From: Hippasteria phrygiana
Taxonomy: Eukaryota > Echinodermata > Asteroidea > Valvatida > Goniasteridae
DNA: 64,000 nucleotides
Direction: 5' to 3'
Assembly: GCA_037893225.1 (NCBI GenBank)
Contig: JAZGUH010000255.1
Location: 1 to 64,000, forward strand
Within the stretch, counting starts at the first letter, position 1. The number at the start of each line of letters is the position of its first letter. The translations under genes and the position numbers were made by a program. The notes under the pieces are model-generated. The model did not search any database and was not told where the DNA came from. It was given only the letters and a program-made list of their open reading frames with translations. Of the stretch, positions 11,373-22,145 are shown piece by piece.

Positions 11373-12331
11373 GCAGACGTTGTTCCTGCCTTATCATGAT
11401 ACTGGTTCTTTTCGGGTAAAAACACACTGCGACATGTTTTTTGCTTCTAATTTTGGCATATAGCGCATCGATGCATTCCTTGTGGTCCTTGTAATAGACC
11501 CTGTAAGTCTCGCGCATAAAGGTCATGATTGAACTTTCGGGCACCTCTGAGCCGCCGGCTGTAGGACTTTTACATTTGTTTTTTGTAATACTTTGTTTTA
11601 ACGAAGATCTGAACCATGAAACGGCCATAAATATGGATGATAAATTCAAAATAAATTTTACAATAATATGGAAACATGCACGACTGTCTAAATTTTTGAA
11701 GAAAAGTAAGAAAAAATGTTTGACCTGAGCGTCGGGTTGCAACGTGATTGGCTCATTGTCTGGAAGAGAGAGCCCGGCCCCCAAAACCCCTGTACTGCAT
11801 GCGCACTAAGTGAACCTACAAACATAAGCGACGACCACCTTATACTGCATATGGTCTACGCTATTATGACTGGTGCGTGAACCACCAGAACAATAGTATA
11901 AAAACCTGGCCTTCCAGCATACATGTACCTGCAGGTAGATTGCACCCAATCAGACCTACAGTTCTCTAGATATAGGACCTTAAAGTATGTCCTTTCAGAT
12001 GACGTCACGTGACCCATGATGACATCATCGTGACGGCACTTGTCAAGCAAACATTTGCGTCGTGGTCTTCGCCTGTGTCAAGATTTGAGTCAATCTGATC
12101 AATGATTAGAATGAAATTTGAAAAATTTAAAAATTCAAAAAAAAATCTTGACGTCACTTCGGATTTTACATGCTCGTGACAATATCTACGTAACCACCAA
12201 TTTTCATGACGATCGGACCTACCCTTCAGCACATTTTTGATGACATCATCATGACGTCACACACTTGTCACATTTATAAGTATGCATTACATGCCCAAAC
12301 AAACCTACATGTTCCGTTGATGAGATATGGC
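11373..12331. other. Non-coding flank of the nested Kolobok-like elements
   Basis: Starts with the target duplication of the hAT-like element. Frames on both strands at 11311-11784 look non-coding: they overlap each other and have no domain. 11990-12331 is a repeat rich in GACGTCATC, whose other side appears to continue after the Kolobok-like insertion at 20881-20960. Confidence 0.4.
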
Positions 12332-12735
12332 TTAAAAGAGGAACTAAAACCAATTTGCATTTTTCCACTTTATTGGCTTTTCTGATAGCTTGTATATTCT
12401 TCTAACCGAATACAAATTGGTAAAGAACGATTAAAATTTATTTCATTGAAAAAAAATGGACTAAAATTGCCCCTTGGAGTGAGCGTTTGGTCTCAATTCC
12501 TGAAAAGGTCATTAGGGATGAAAATGTATGCATATGACGTTATGACGTGCGTGCGCTTACCCAGCCGTGCAGCCATCACGTCTGCAGCGTGTTGGTACTA
12601 TCATCAACGTGTGTTTTATGACATTTTCGTCGTCAGCTGGTCGTACTTTCTTGGCATTTTTTGCCGAATTCACGGCCTTCCTAGCTTACTTTTGGTGTTA
12701 TTCGGATCTCGAATGTATTAAAGTTAATAAGTATT

Positions 12736-12985
12736 ATGCCGAGAACGTGTGTGGTAGGTGGCTGCACAAGAAATACGGACAAAAATCCGAACCTATCTTT
12801 TTTAAGATTCCTCAAAGTTGATGGGAAACAACGACGGCAGTGGGTCCGGTTTGTCGAAACAACGCGATCTGACTTTAGGCCTTTCGGCAGGCAGGCAGGC
12901 AGGCAGTTGGGGAAAGAAAGGAAGGGAGAGAAGAGACAGAGAGAAGGGGGGATTTGCACGCGCCGCAGACGGGCGAATCTTTCGG

Positions 12986-13033
<48 letters not shown>

Positions 13034-13065
13034 CCGGCCGGCCGGCCGGCCGGCCGGGGAGTTGA
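12736..13065 (+). pseudogene. Truncated THAP-domain exon in outer Kolobok-like element
   Basis: The frame begins with an ATG about 400 bp inside the transposon end, and its N-terminus (MPRTCVVGGCTRN) is the start of a THAP C2CH zinc finger. The first two zinc-binding cysteines (residues 5 and 10) and the conserved QWVRF core are present. After SDFR the frame drops straight into the GGCA/GGCC microsatellite at 12886-13060, so the second half of the finger (C-x2-H) is missing. The related copy at 15790-15996 still has that half, which shows a deletion here. THAP domains bind DNA and are found at the N-terminus of P-element and Kolobok proteins. I regard this copy as dead. Confidence 0.7.
12886..13060 (+). 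repeat. GGCA/GGCC microsatellites
   Basis: Two runs: a short GGCA run at 12886-12905 and a longer GGCA run passing into GGCC at 12983-13057, separated by purine-rich sequence. The matching arm of the nested element (15655-15680 and 15758-15782) has shorter runs. The arrays give arginine/alanine/glycine or proline/cysteine/leucine frames that are not genes. Confidence 0.9.
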
Positions 13066-13576
13066 AGGAAGGAAGGGAAGAGAGAGTAAAGTAGAGTAGA
13101 GAAGAGAATAGGAGAGTAGAGAAGAGAAAAGGAGAGTAAAGACTGACAGAGGGGCACCCTTTGCTGTGGAGAAATCTGAAAAACTTGGGCTCGGTACGCC
13201 CGTTGCGCAGAGAGGAGAGGGTACCTCCGGCAAGCAGTCGGGAGAGGGTCCGGAGGGCCGGCCAAAACGCACCCCGGCAGCCCGGTCGAGTGCCGGGCGG
13301 CGAGGAGAGGGGCCGAGCCCGGAGGGAGAAAAAGTGTACAAAGACGGGGTTCCGGGAGAGAAAAAGTGCCGGTAGGGACTCCGGGCCTTCAACCCGATTT
13401 TGCGGGCCAGTCAGACGGCCGAAAATCCACGTCAGAGTCCGGGTTGGGCAGAGTCCGGCGAGCGGGACGGAGCTCCCACCCCGCCGTACGGCGCTCCGCT
13501 GGGCCCCGTCAGACCCGGGGCACCTGACAGCGGGAGGTGCGAACGGCAGATTTTGCGCACTGTCCAATGACGTTAC

Positions 13577-13880
13577 CAATTGATACTTCCAATTGGAACC
13601 AATTGGAATTTTTTCCAATTGTGTTTTGGCACTGGTCAGTTGGAACCAATTGGAATTTCTCCAATTGGAAATCCTTTCTCCAATTGGAAATCCTTTCTCC
13701 AATTGGAAATCCTTTCTCCAATTGGAAATCCTTTCTCCAATTGGAAATCCTTTCTCCAATTGGAAATCCTTTCTCCAATTGGAAATCCTTTCTCCAATTG
13801 GAAATCCTTCCTCCAATTGGAAATCCTTCCTCCAATTGGAAATCCTTCCTCCAATTGGACCAAATAAAATTCCCAATTGG
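13577..13880. repeat. Left subterminal array of CCAATTGG, 19-bp unit
   Basis: About eleven units of CCAATTGGAAATCCTTTCT run from 13661 to about 13858, preceded by looser AATTGG motifs. The last units share a T-to-C change (CTTCCTCC). CCAATTGG is itself an 8-bp palindrome. Confidence 0.95.
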
Positions 13881-14241
13881 TTTTTCAAAAGGAATAATCT
13901 CAAAAGCTAGATTATTTAAAAATAAATAGGTCACACAAATAAGTCACACATTGAATAATTGAATCCTTTAGATGTATGTCGACTTTTCTATTCACCTATG
14001 GCATTACTCTTGAAAAGAAAATATCAACGTGATACACTTCATCCTTCAAAATTAAAACAATTGGAGATCAATACTTTTTTGCTGTGTACTTTTCACTGAA
14101 TTTATTTCCAGCATAGGCCAGGGCCAAAACAGTCCTGAATTTTTCCAAATCTAATACATGAATAATAATAATTTCACACAGGGAGTTAATGAAAAATGTA
14201 TAAATACATGAAGCACCCGATATGCGATCAACATTAATTAA

Positions 14242-16395
14242 AGAGGAACTAAAACCAATTTGCATTTTTCTACTTTAGTGGCTTTTCTGAGAGCTTATGC
14301 CTCCCCAAACCTAACAAAGTAGGTTTGAAGAGTTTATGCATGGATTTGGCAATTTTAGAGAAGTTTTACTTTGGAGTCGCTTTCGCTCAGAATCAGAAAA
14401 GCTCGGGGTCAACCGCGTGTTTACAATCCAATCGTGTGACGTAGCTGCGTGGAGATAGATGACGTCACTATGCGAGTGCCCATTGTGTTTGCGTGCGTGC
14501 ATGTCTACTAAGTACTATGTGTTGGGTTTTGTCCTAATTTTCTTGTTCCTGGTGGTGCATTATTGCATGAACGTTGCACTGATGAGTTTGTTTATATTAT
14601 TATATTATCCCCCTCCCCCGAAGACCCTTATAGCTGCCCGCGCCCATGGCGCCCCGACACAAGTATTTGTTTTATCACGAATTGGTTGCAATGCCCACTA
14701 ATGAAAATGTTGCTGTTTAGACGCTGCCGGACACCCCAACAATCGGTAGCAATCTGTAATCTAAACATCATCAATGACCATTTTAATACTTACTCGTGCC
14801 CTCTCCCTTTTCCGGAAAGCACCTCCAGATCGCATACGTCGTCGCTTAAAAGGCGATGGTGTCGCGCTGCGTGATCGACTCCTGCTCCCATCTTCAACAT
14901 CGGCTTGGTCGTGGTTCATATGTTATAGCGGCAAAACAAATTACGTGTGCTCGAGGCACACCACTCCCGTGCGGGTCACCGGGGCCTCCGCGCCGCTGGA
15001 CGGCGGGGAAAAATTACGTGTCCCGCTGGCCGTGCCGGTCTCTTGGAAAATCGAACCCGAAGTACGACTTCAGACCGCAGCAGCGGGCGCAGGCGCCAGC
15101 CGTGCCGTCCACTGGGTGCCCAGTGTGACATGGCTGAACCCGCCATTGGACAGTGCGCAAAATCTGCCGTTCGCGCCTCCCGCTGTCGGGTGCCCCGGGT
15201 CTGACGGGGCCCAGCGGAGCGCCGTACGGCGGGGTGGGAGCTCCGTCCCGCTCGCCGGACTCTGCCCAACCCGGACTCTGACGTGGATTTTCGGCCCGTC
15301 TGACTGGCCCGCAAAATCGGGTTGAAGGCCCGGAGTCCCTACCGGCACTTTTTCTCTCCCGGAACCCCGTCTTTGTACACTTTTTCTCCATCCGGGCTCG
15401 GCCCCTCTCCTCGCCGCCCGGCACTCGACCGGGCTGCCGGGGTGCGTTTTGGCCGGCCCTCAGGACCCTCTCCCAAGTGCCTGCCGGAGGTACCCTCTCC
15501 TCTCTGCGCAACGGGCGTACCGAGCCCAAGTTTTTCAGATTTCTCCACAGCAAAGGGTGCCCCTCTGTCAGTCTTTACTCCCCTTTTCTCTTCTCTACTC
15601 TCCTATTCTCTTCTCTACTCTACTCTCTCTTCCCTTCCTTCCTTCAACTCCCCGGCCGGCCTGCCTGCCTGCCTGCCTGCCGAAAGATTCGCCCGTCTGC
15701 GGCGCGGGCAAATCCCCCCTTCTCTCTGTCTCTTCTCTCCCTTCCTTTCTTTCCCCAACTGCCTGCCTGCCTGCCTGCCTGCCGAAAGATACAATTTCAT
15801 CTTCACAGTCTTTCGTAAAATGTTCCTTACATATGTAACACCATTTCGTCAGCCTAAAGTCAGATCGCGTTGTTTACACAAACCGGACCCACTGCCGTCG
15901 TTGTTTCCCATCAACTTTGGGGAATCTTAAAAAAGATAGGTTCGGATTTTTGTCCGTATTTCTTGTGCAGCCACCTACCACACACGTTCTCGGCATAATA
16001 CTTATTAACTTTAATACATTCGAGATCCGAATAACTCCAAAAGTAAGCTAGGAAGGCCGTGAATTCGGCAAAAAATGCCAAGAAAGTACGACCAGCGGAC
16101 GACGAAAATGTCATAAAACACACGTGGATGATAGTACCAACACGCTGCAGACGTGATGGCTGCACGGCTGGGTAAGCGCACACACGTCATAAGGTCATAT
16201 GCATACATTTGCATCCCTAATGACCTTTTCAGGAATTGAGACCAAACGCTCACTCCAAGGGGCAATTTTAGTCCATTTTTTTTCAATGAAATTAATTTTA
16301 ATCGTTCTTTACCAATTTGTATTCGGTTAGAAGAATATACAAGCTATCAGAAAAGCCAATAAAGTGGAAAAATGCAAATTGGTTTTAGTTCCTCT
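14242..16395 (-). mobile_element. Inner Kolobok-like element (end B to end A), 2154 bp
   Basis: Flanked by TTAA at 14238-14241 and 16396-16399, with AGAGGAACTAAAACC termini. Its left ~740 bp match the reverse complement of 20142-20876 (end B). Its right ~1250 bp match the reverse complement of 12336-13568 (end A). It is therefore the same family as the outer element but inserted in the opposite direction, producing two long interleaved inverted repeats. The middle (about 14985-15120) holds about 140 bp missing from the outer copy. It carries a THAP exon relic on the minus strand and no transposase core. Confidence 0.7.
15790..15996 (-). pseudogene. THAP-domain exon relic in inner Kolobok-like element
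   Basis: Reads from an ATG at 15996-15994 into MPRTCVVGGCTRN, keeps the QWVRF core, then hits an in-frame TAA at 15874-15876. Beyond the stop, in the same frame, the rest of the finger is visible as CYICKEHF followed by KDC, giving the C-x4-C...C-x2-H pattern of THAP zinc fingers. The frame then enters the GGCA microsatellite. Compared with the outer copy it retains about 20 more codons of the domain but has the nonsense codon. It is non-functional as written. Confidence 0.7.
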
Positions 16396-16399
16396 TTAA

Positions 16400-19309
16400 A
16401 TAGGAAATTACATAATTTCACATACATCATTGTTTCTATTTTCTTAAAAATGGTAGGCAAAAAGGTATTTAAAAAATAATTTGGGACGGATACAAAACAA
16501 GTAAATTAAAGAAGGCTTAAATAGTTTTGTACTTTATAAACAAATGCAAAGAGACGAAGAAGAATAATTAAGATATGAAAGATAAAAAAAACACATGAAT
16601 CGTTAACAATGGAAATAGATCCCACCACAAATCTCTGAAATTTTACGGAGATTTAAGGGGGGAAACTACATTTTCGTTGTTAAAATATTTAAAGTGAACA
16701 ATCACCCCTGTTGGTGCACTTCCAGAGACCTTAAATTGGAAAATTTACATTGATCTCTTAAGAAAATCAGCTCTGAAAAAGTGTAAATTTGTAGAAACTG
16801 ATAAATCACCCGACGTAAAGAGAAATGTGGCGAAAAATTGAACTCATACATGTACTTCCGAAAATCTAAAATACACATGGACTAGTGAAACTTGGTTAAC
16901 TCCGGACACAGATGAAAATTTATAAAATAATTTTGTTACGATCAATAGGCAAAAATTGTAAGTTAAATAAAACTATTTTTGAGGGTTAAATGGACTTTCT
17001 AATGGACTTAAAGCACGGGTGATCAGGGGGGGGGGGGGGGGGGGGGACACGTCCCCCCCCCAATATTTGGGAGTTGACGGCTATGGCAGTGTGTCATATA
17101 CATTTTATTTTCCCTTTTCATTTGAAATTTAGACCGCTAACTGTTTTGTTTAATATCACTAACATACAAAGCAACAATGTGGAAAATCTTTACAGAATAT
17201 TAGTCAAAATAGGATTGTGTAAGCCAAAAAAGGGAATGTCACCTCCTACTATAGTAACAATTGTAGACCGCATACAAAAGGGTTTAACAAGTGTACAATT
17301 AAGAAAAGATCTTATATAATATACATGTAACTCTGAAGATCTTACGGGAGAGGACTTGAGCGAGGACTTGAGCAAGGACTTGGACGACTTGGGTAGCTCT
17401 GCATATGCACTGGATGAGGACGACTCCAAATGGTGCGGGCGAACACAGTTCGATGATAACGAGCTTGAACACTGGGCGAAATTCACCTCTAACAAACAGC
17501 CGCAAAAAGACGAAACAGCCGGGGACGACACACACTCACTGGCTCCTGTCGCAAAAATATGGGGATATGAGACCCCAAATACTGAACCGTAGGCCTACAC
17601 AGATGAAAATGTATGAAATAATTTTGTGGCGATCAATATGCAAAAAATTGAAAGTTAAAAATCGACTTAAAGCACGGACGACCTGGGGGGGACACGTCCC
17701 CCCCCCCCCCAAATATTTTTTTGGGGGACGGCTATGGCAGTGTGTCCCCCCCCCCCCCCCCCCCCCCCTCAATAATTTCCCCTTTGTCATATACATTTTA
17801 TTTACCCTTTTCATTTGAAATTTAGACAGCTAACTAACTGGCTAACAACTGTTTTGTTATCACTCGGACACTAACATACAAAGCAACAATGTGGACAATC
17901 TTTACAGAATATTAGTCAAAATAAGATTGTGTAAGCCAAAAAAGGGAATGTCACCTCCTACTATAGTAACAATTGTAGACTTACCGCATACAAACAGCAA
18001 TAGCGTGTTCCTTGCTCTATGGTTCAACATGTTGCTTGTACGTGTGATCGATCATGTCCAAAGACTTGTCCATCCATCCAGCAATTGTATTTTTTACATG
18101 TCATGTACAGGTTGAGTGTGTACATGAGCAGTGAATTATGTCCACAGGCATAAATGTCATGCAAATATCCACGATTTTGACCCAGTTTTATACAATTTCT
18201 GCCATCAAGCATATACTGCACTGTTGCACTGACATTCAACCGACTGCAGTGCAGATTTCAAATTTCCCACACTGACCGTTTATCTCTGGTATGCAAGCAG
18301 CAAGGTCACCGTGTCATGTGACTTGAGTCTAAGTAACATGATACTCTTGACGATGTAACAGTACATGTACATGTAGGCTTTGGTCTGTACAGGGTCAATG
18401 AAGAATTGGGCTAGCTGTATGTGTGGTGTACTATGTGCTGTTGCATCAGTGATTGCATGGTGCAGAATTGGTGTACACCAGAGAGGTACATGTTCTTTTT
18501 ACAGGCCTCGATCTTAAGCTTTTTTTTAACTAGTCCACCGGGCAAGTTAACTGGGTTTTTTTACTAGCCCGCAGCAATTTTTACTAGCCCACATTTAATG
18601 GACATTGTAAATATCCCATTAACGATGGTCAGTTTCATTTCGCGGCAAACACTTCTCTAGAAACAATTCTCTAGAACACTCTGACTGGAAGATTTGTTCT
18701 ATAGAAATCTATATAATTTGTTTAAATCTCTATAGACAGTATTACATTTTCTATAGAAAATCATTGATTCTATAGAACTATATAGAGCTATATTAAACAC
18801 TCTATAGAATTCTATAGAACTTTTTTGTAAGGGAAGGGACACCAAAAAAGTGGGTCTTGTTATACACGTGAAACATTTAAGCTAACACACTGTCAATGTC
18901 GGTCAACTATAGTTATACAACACAATGTCTGAACCATGTGAAACTGAGTATTTATTTTTAAAAATGACGACTTGATGTCCTTTTGTTTCTTTGTCCTTTT
19001 TAACACTTTCTATTTTTGGGGAAAATGTGGGATTATGTAAATTATGGTTTCAGTACCGATTTCTAACCAGCACCCCCCCCCCCCCCCCCCCCAAATGGTT
19101 TTGCACCGGTGACTGTCTTCGATGGCAGGATTGCTTATGTAAAATAACGATGGAAGCATGAAGTGCTTATGACTGTTGCAGGCATGGTATAAGGTGGAGC
19201 CACTATTAATTAAAAATAAAATAATTAACATAAAATATACATGTTTATCTTAAATTCCAACTCTTAAGTTATATTCTTTCTACAAGTTATTGAAAATGAA
19301 CTGAGTAGA
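16400..19309. other. Interior of the CCAATTGG-ended insertion
   Basis: Contains a direct duplication of about 250-290 bp (about 17040-17275 and 17690-17980), poly-G/poly-C runs (17028-17046, 17698-17710, 17745-17768, 19073-19092), and an acidic open frame between the two copies. It also has a stretch with ACTAGCCC(G/A)C- and CTATAGAA-rich sequence at 18520-18810. I see no transposase, RNA gene or host exon that I can name. Confidence 0.45.
17320..17592 (+). CDS. Acidic open frame of unknown nature, possible exon
   Basis: About 90 codons are open between a stop at 17317 and a stop at 17590-17592, with no ATG at the start. The translation is rich in Asp, Glu, Ser and Lys, with a repeated EDLS(E/K)DL element near the start and a WCGRTQFDDNELEHWAKF phrase in the middle. 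It has no cysteine or histidine pattern and no membrane segment, and I do not recognise the family. The balanced, non-repetitive composition makes it the least random-looking frame in this interval. It lies between the two copies of the 17.0/17.7-kb duplication, so it could be a captured exon of the element or chance. Confidence 0.2.
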   Translation, partial: YTCNSEDLTGEDLSEDLSKDLDDLGSSAYALDEDDSKWCGRTQFDDNELEHWAKFTSNKQPQKDETAGDDTHSLAPVAKIWGYETPNTEP

Positions 19310-20105
19310 CTGGATTCCAATTGGGAATGAAATGAGCAGACGGGATTCCAATTGGGAATGAAATGAGCAGAGGGATTCCAATTGGGAATGAACCGAGTAG
19401 ACGGGATTCCAATTGGAAATGAACCGAGTAGACAGGATTCCAATTGGAAATGAACTGAGCAGACGGGATTTTACAATTGGGAATGAAATGAGCAGACAGG
19501 ATTCCAATTGGGAATGAACCGAGTAGACGGGATTCCAATTGGAATGAACTGAGCAGACGGGATTCCAATTGGGAATGAAATGAGCAGACAGGATTCCAAT
19601 TGGGAATAAACCGAGTAGACGGGATTCCAATTGGGAATTAACCGAGTAGACGGGATTCCAATTGGAAATGAACCGAGTAGACGGGACTCCAATTGGAAAT
19701 GAACCGAGCAGACGGGATTCCAATTGGGAATGAACCGAGTAGACGGGATTCCAATTGGGAATGAACCGAGTAGACGGGATTCCAATTGGGAATGAAATGA
19801 GCAGACGGGATTCCAATTGGAAAACATTATTACACAGGATTCCAATTGGGAAATAAATGAGTAGATAGGATTCCAATTGGAAAAACTGGATTCCAATTGG
19901 AAAAACTTAATTCCAATTGTTTCCAACTCAAACCAACTCAACACCAATTAAGTACATATTACATCAGTTGGGTTCCAGATGAATTGAGTTGGTTGATGAT
20001 TTTTTTCCAATTGGAAAAGGGCACTCCAATTCAAACCAACTAAAACCAACTCGATACCAATTTAATCCAATCCATTCCAATTGGATATCCAGTTGGAATG
20101 AATTG
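19310..20105. repeat. Right subterminal array of CCAATTGG, about 31-bp unit
   Basis: About twenty units of a ~31-bp repeat containing GGATTCCAATTGGGAATGAA and (C/T)GAG(T/C)AGACGG run to about 19915. Looser AATTGG and CCAACTCAA motifs follow up to 20105. The unit differs from the 19-bp unit at the other end except for the shared CCAATTGG core. Confidence 0.95.
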
Positions 20106-20876
20106 GACATTTTGGTAAGGGCGGGTTCAGCCATGTCACACTGGACACCCAGTGACCCGCACGGGAGTGGTGTGCCTCGAGCACACGTAATTTGTTTTGC
20201 CGCTATAACATATGAGCCACGACCAAGCCGATGTGGAAGATGGGAGCAGGAGTCGATCACGCAGCGCGACACCATCGCCTTTTAAGCGACGACGTATGCG
20301 ATCTGGAGGTGCTTTGCGGAAAAGGGAGAGGGCACGAGTAAGTATTAAAATGGTCATTGATGATGTTTAGAGTACAGATTGCTACCGATTGTTGGGGTGT
20401 CCGACAGCGTCTAAACAGCAAAATTTTCATTAGTGGGCATTGCAACCAATTCGTGATAAAAAAATACTTGTGTCAGGGCGCCATGGGCACGGGCAGCGAA
20501 GGGTCTTCGGGGGAGGGGGATAATATACAAACTCATCAGTGCAACGTTCATGCAATAAGGCACCACCAGGAACAAGAAAATTAGGACAAAACCCAACACA
20601 TAGTACTTAGTAGACATGCACGCACGCAAACACAATGGGCACTCGCATAGTGACGTCATCTATCTCCACGCAGCTACGTCACACGATTGGATTGTAAACA
20701 CGCGGTTGACCCTGAGCTTTTCTGATTCTGAGCGAAAGCGACTCCAAAGTAAAACTTCTCTAAAATTGCCAAACCCATGCATAAACTCTTCAAACCTACT
20801 TTGTTAGGTTTGGGTAGGCATAAGCTCTCAGAAAAGCCACTAAAGTAGAAAAATGCAAATTGGTTTTAGTTCCTCT

Positions 20877-21960
20877 TTAAAGGTTAAAAAATAAAAACAA
20901 AAAGCTATTAAATCGTATAATGACGTCATCATGACGTCACCTAAATTTTCATCTATAACACATGCTTGCTAAGGCTGTTCGATATGACGATATTTACCGA
21001 TATTTTGATATTTTTTTCATATCGAAAATCGTATTTGCCCCTTTAAACAAAACACCGGAATATCGGGGAATTTGATAAACCGAAGAATATCGTGATATTG
21101 CTTTTCGCAGCGTTTAAGATTTATCTATGTGTGTATTAAGTGTGGATTAGTCAAGATTACATGTACCGTGCTCGAAATTCAAGTTATTTCCAATACATTT
21201 GACGGTAGAAAACATGTACATGTAACGTATGATGTACATGTACCATGGAGGAATAAAAAAATACATACATTTATGTACTAAATGTGTTGTTTCTTGGATC
21301 GTTTTCTAAACCCAGACATAACTTCTCCGGACCGTTCACACAAGCGCACATGTGTGTGTGTGGCATGCATGCATCCAACCATCCGTCGTTGGTAGTCTTG
21401 GTCAAGTGCAAACAACCACACTGAATGCTACATGTACCGTATTATTCCTAGTGTACAATGTATACATACGTACATGCAGCTAACGTGTTGCAAACTTCGT
21501 CTGGAGAAAAGGCTACTAAGACCTGGGGGGTTAGAGCAATTGGTTCAATAACTCCAAACCCTAAAGCGCATCTGCGTGTGCGCGTTGCTTTGTTGCTAGC
21601 CTTCGTCAAGTGCAAGCAACCGCACTGAATGCCACCATCTTATTCCCAGTGTACAATGCACGTACACACAGCTAACGTGTAGCGAAATTTGTCTTGAGAA
21701 AAGACAAACACGTGCAGCGCATGCGTTGTACAATGTGTATACATGTACAATGTCTGTCTTGTGTGCGCGCGTACGTACAAAAGACCTACAATCATACAAT
21801 GAAAATATAGCTGAAAATTAGAAAAGTAGAAAAATGCATTTAACCAAAACGTTCAATCTGCTTTTCTGCTATTTTAACAGCAGAAAAGCAGATGTCCACT
21901 TTTGAACCTTCATAGTGTGTGTGCATGGAGAAATACATGTAGCTAGAGCATATGAAGTGT
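20877..21960. other. Non-coding sequence after the outer Kolobok-like element
   Basis: Begins with the TTAA duplicate and a GACGTCATC-rich stretch that seems to continue the repeat cut at 12331. 20975-21110 is rich in GATAT motifs (CGATATGACGATATTTACCG). A phrase around GTC(A/C)AGTGCAA(A/G)CAACC(A/G)CACTGAATGC is present at 21410 and 21606, indicating a local duplication of about 190 bp. No gene is seen. Confidence 0.4.
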
Positions 21961-22145
21961 GCACGATATGGGGGAAAAGGGGAACCCCCTCTTTTGTGTT
22001 GGCCATTGTGTTCCCGGAATCTCAGGAATTCTATTCAGAATTCTAGGGGGATGTGTTAGATAACAATAATCTGAAGCGTGCTTAGGGTATAGGGATAAAA
22101 GGGGGGGGGGGGGGGGGGGGTGTACTCTTTTCCCCCATATCGTGC
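21961..22145. mobile_element. 185-bp inverted-repeat element with GCACGATATGGGGG ends
   Basis: The left end is GCACGATATGGGGGAAAAGG and the right end is TTTTCCCCCATATCGTGC. The interior (about 22000-22095) resembles the reverse complement of the hAT-like element interior near 105-215. A related structure of similar length is at 36634-36824. No target duplication could be defined. Confidence 0.5.

Larger units (their letters stand above)
13570..20119. mobile_element. Insertion with CCAATTGG arrays at both ends, unclassified
   Basis: The nested element at 14242-16395 preserves the uninterrupted sequence ...CTGTCCAATGGCGGGTTCAGCC. In the outer element the same place is split between CCAATG (13569) and GCGGGTTC (from 20121). 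The inserted DNA starts GTTACCAATTG and ends, read from the other side, CTTACCAAAATG, so short inverted termini around TTACCAA are likely. Both ends are followed by arrays of CCAATTGG-containing repeats. After removing the inner Kolobok-like element the insertion is about 4.4 kb. I find no transposase and no clear target duplication, so the superfamily is unknown. Confidence 0.55.
12336..20876 (+). mobile_element. Outer Kolobok-like DNA transposon (end A to end B), interrupted
   Basis: Flanked by TTAA at 12332-12335 and 20877-20880. The termini are (A)AGAGGAACTAAAACCAATTT on both sides, extending through GCATTTTTC(C/T)ACTTTA. The left end region (end A) carries a THAP exon; the right end region (end B, 20120-20876) does not. 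Both end regions are found in opposite order in the smaller element at 14242-16395, which supports reading the four termini as one element nested inside another. TTAA target sites together with a THAP domain are characteristic of the Kolobok superfamily. No DDE transposase core is seen, so this is a non-autonomous or deleted copy. The family call is inference. Confidence 0.65.

Noticed and set aside
11311..11784. 157-codon minus-strand frame
   Set aside because: Begins inside the terminal part of the hAT-like element and continues across its target site. It has no domain and an open frame on the other strand.
12681..13903. Long minus-strand frames of up to ~340 codons through the Kolobok-like arm and the CCAATTGG array
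   Set aside because: They run through microsatellites and a 19-bp array. Overlapping frames exist on both strands, and they cross the boundary between two different mobile elements.
14774..15930. GC-rich frames of 180-200 codons in the inner Kolobok-like element
   Set aside because: They mirror the frames of the inverted copy, are Pro/Arg/Gly-rich from base composition and lack any domain. Only the THAP start is recognisable.
12336..16395. A single 4.06-kb transposon with 1.23-kb inverted repeats
   Set aside because: It fits the left pair of arms but not the interleaved second pair at 14242 and 20876. Nesting of two A/B-ended elements explains all four ends and TTAA sites.
19280..19947. Repeat proteins across the right CCAATTGG array
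   Set aside because: Frame-shifting repeats with irregular 30-31-bp periods; open by lack of stops in the unit.
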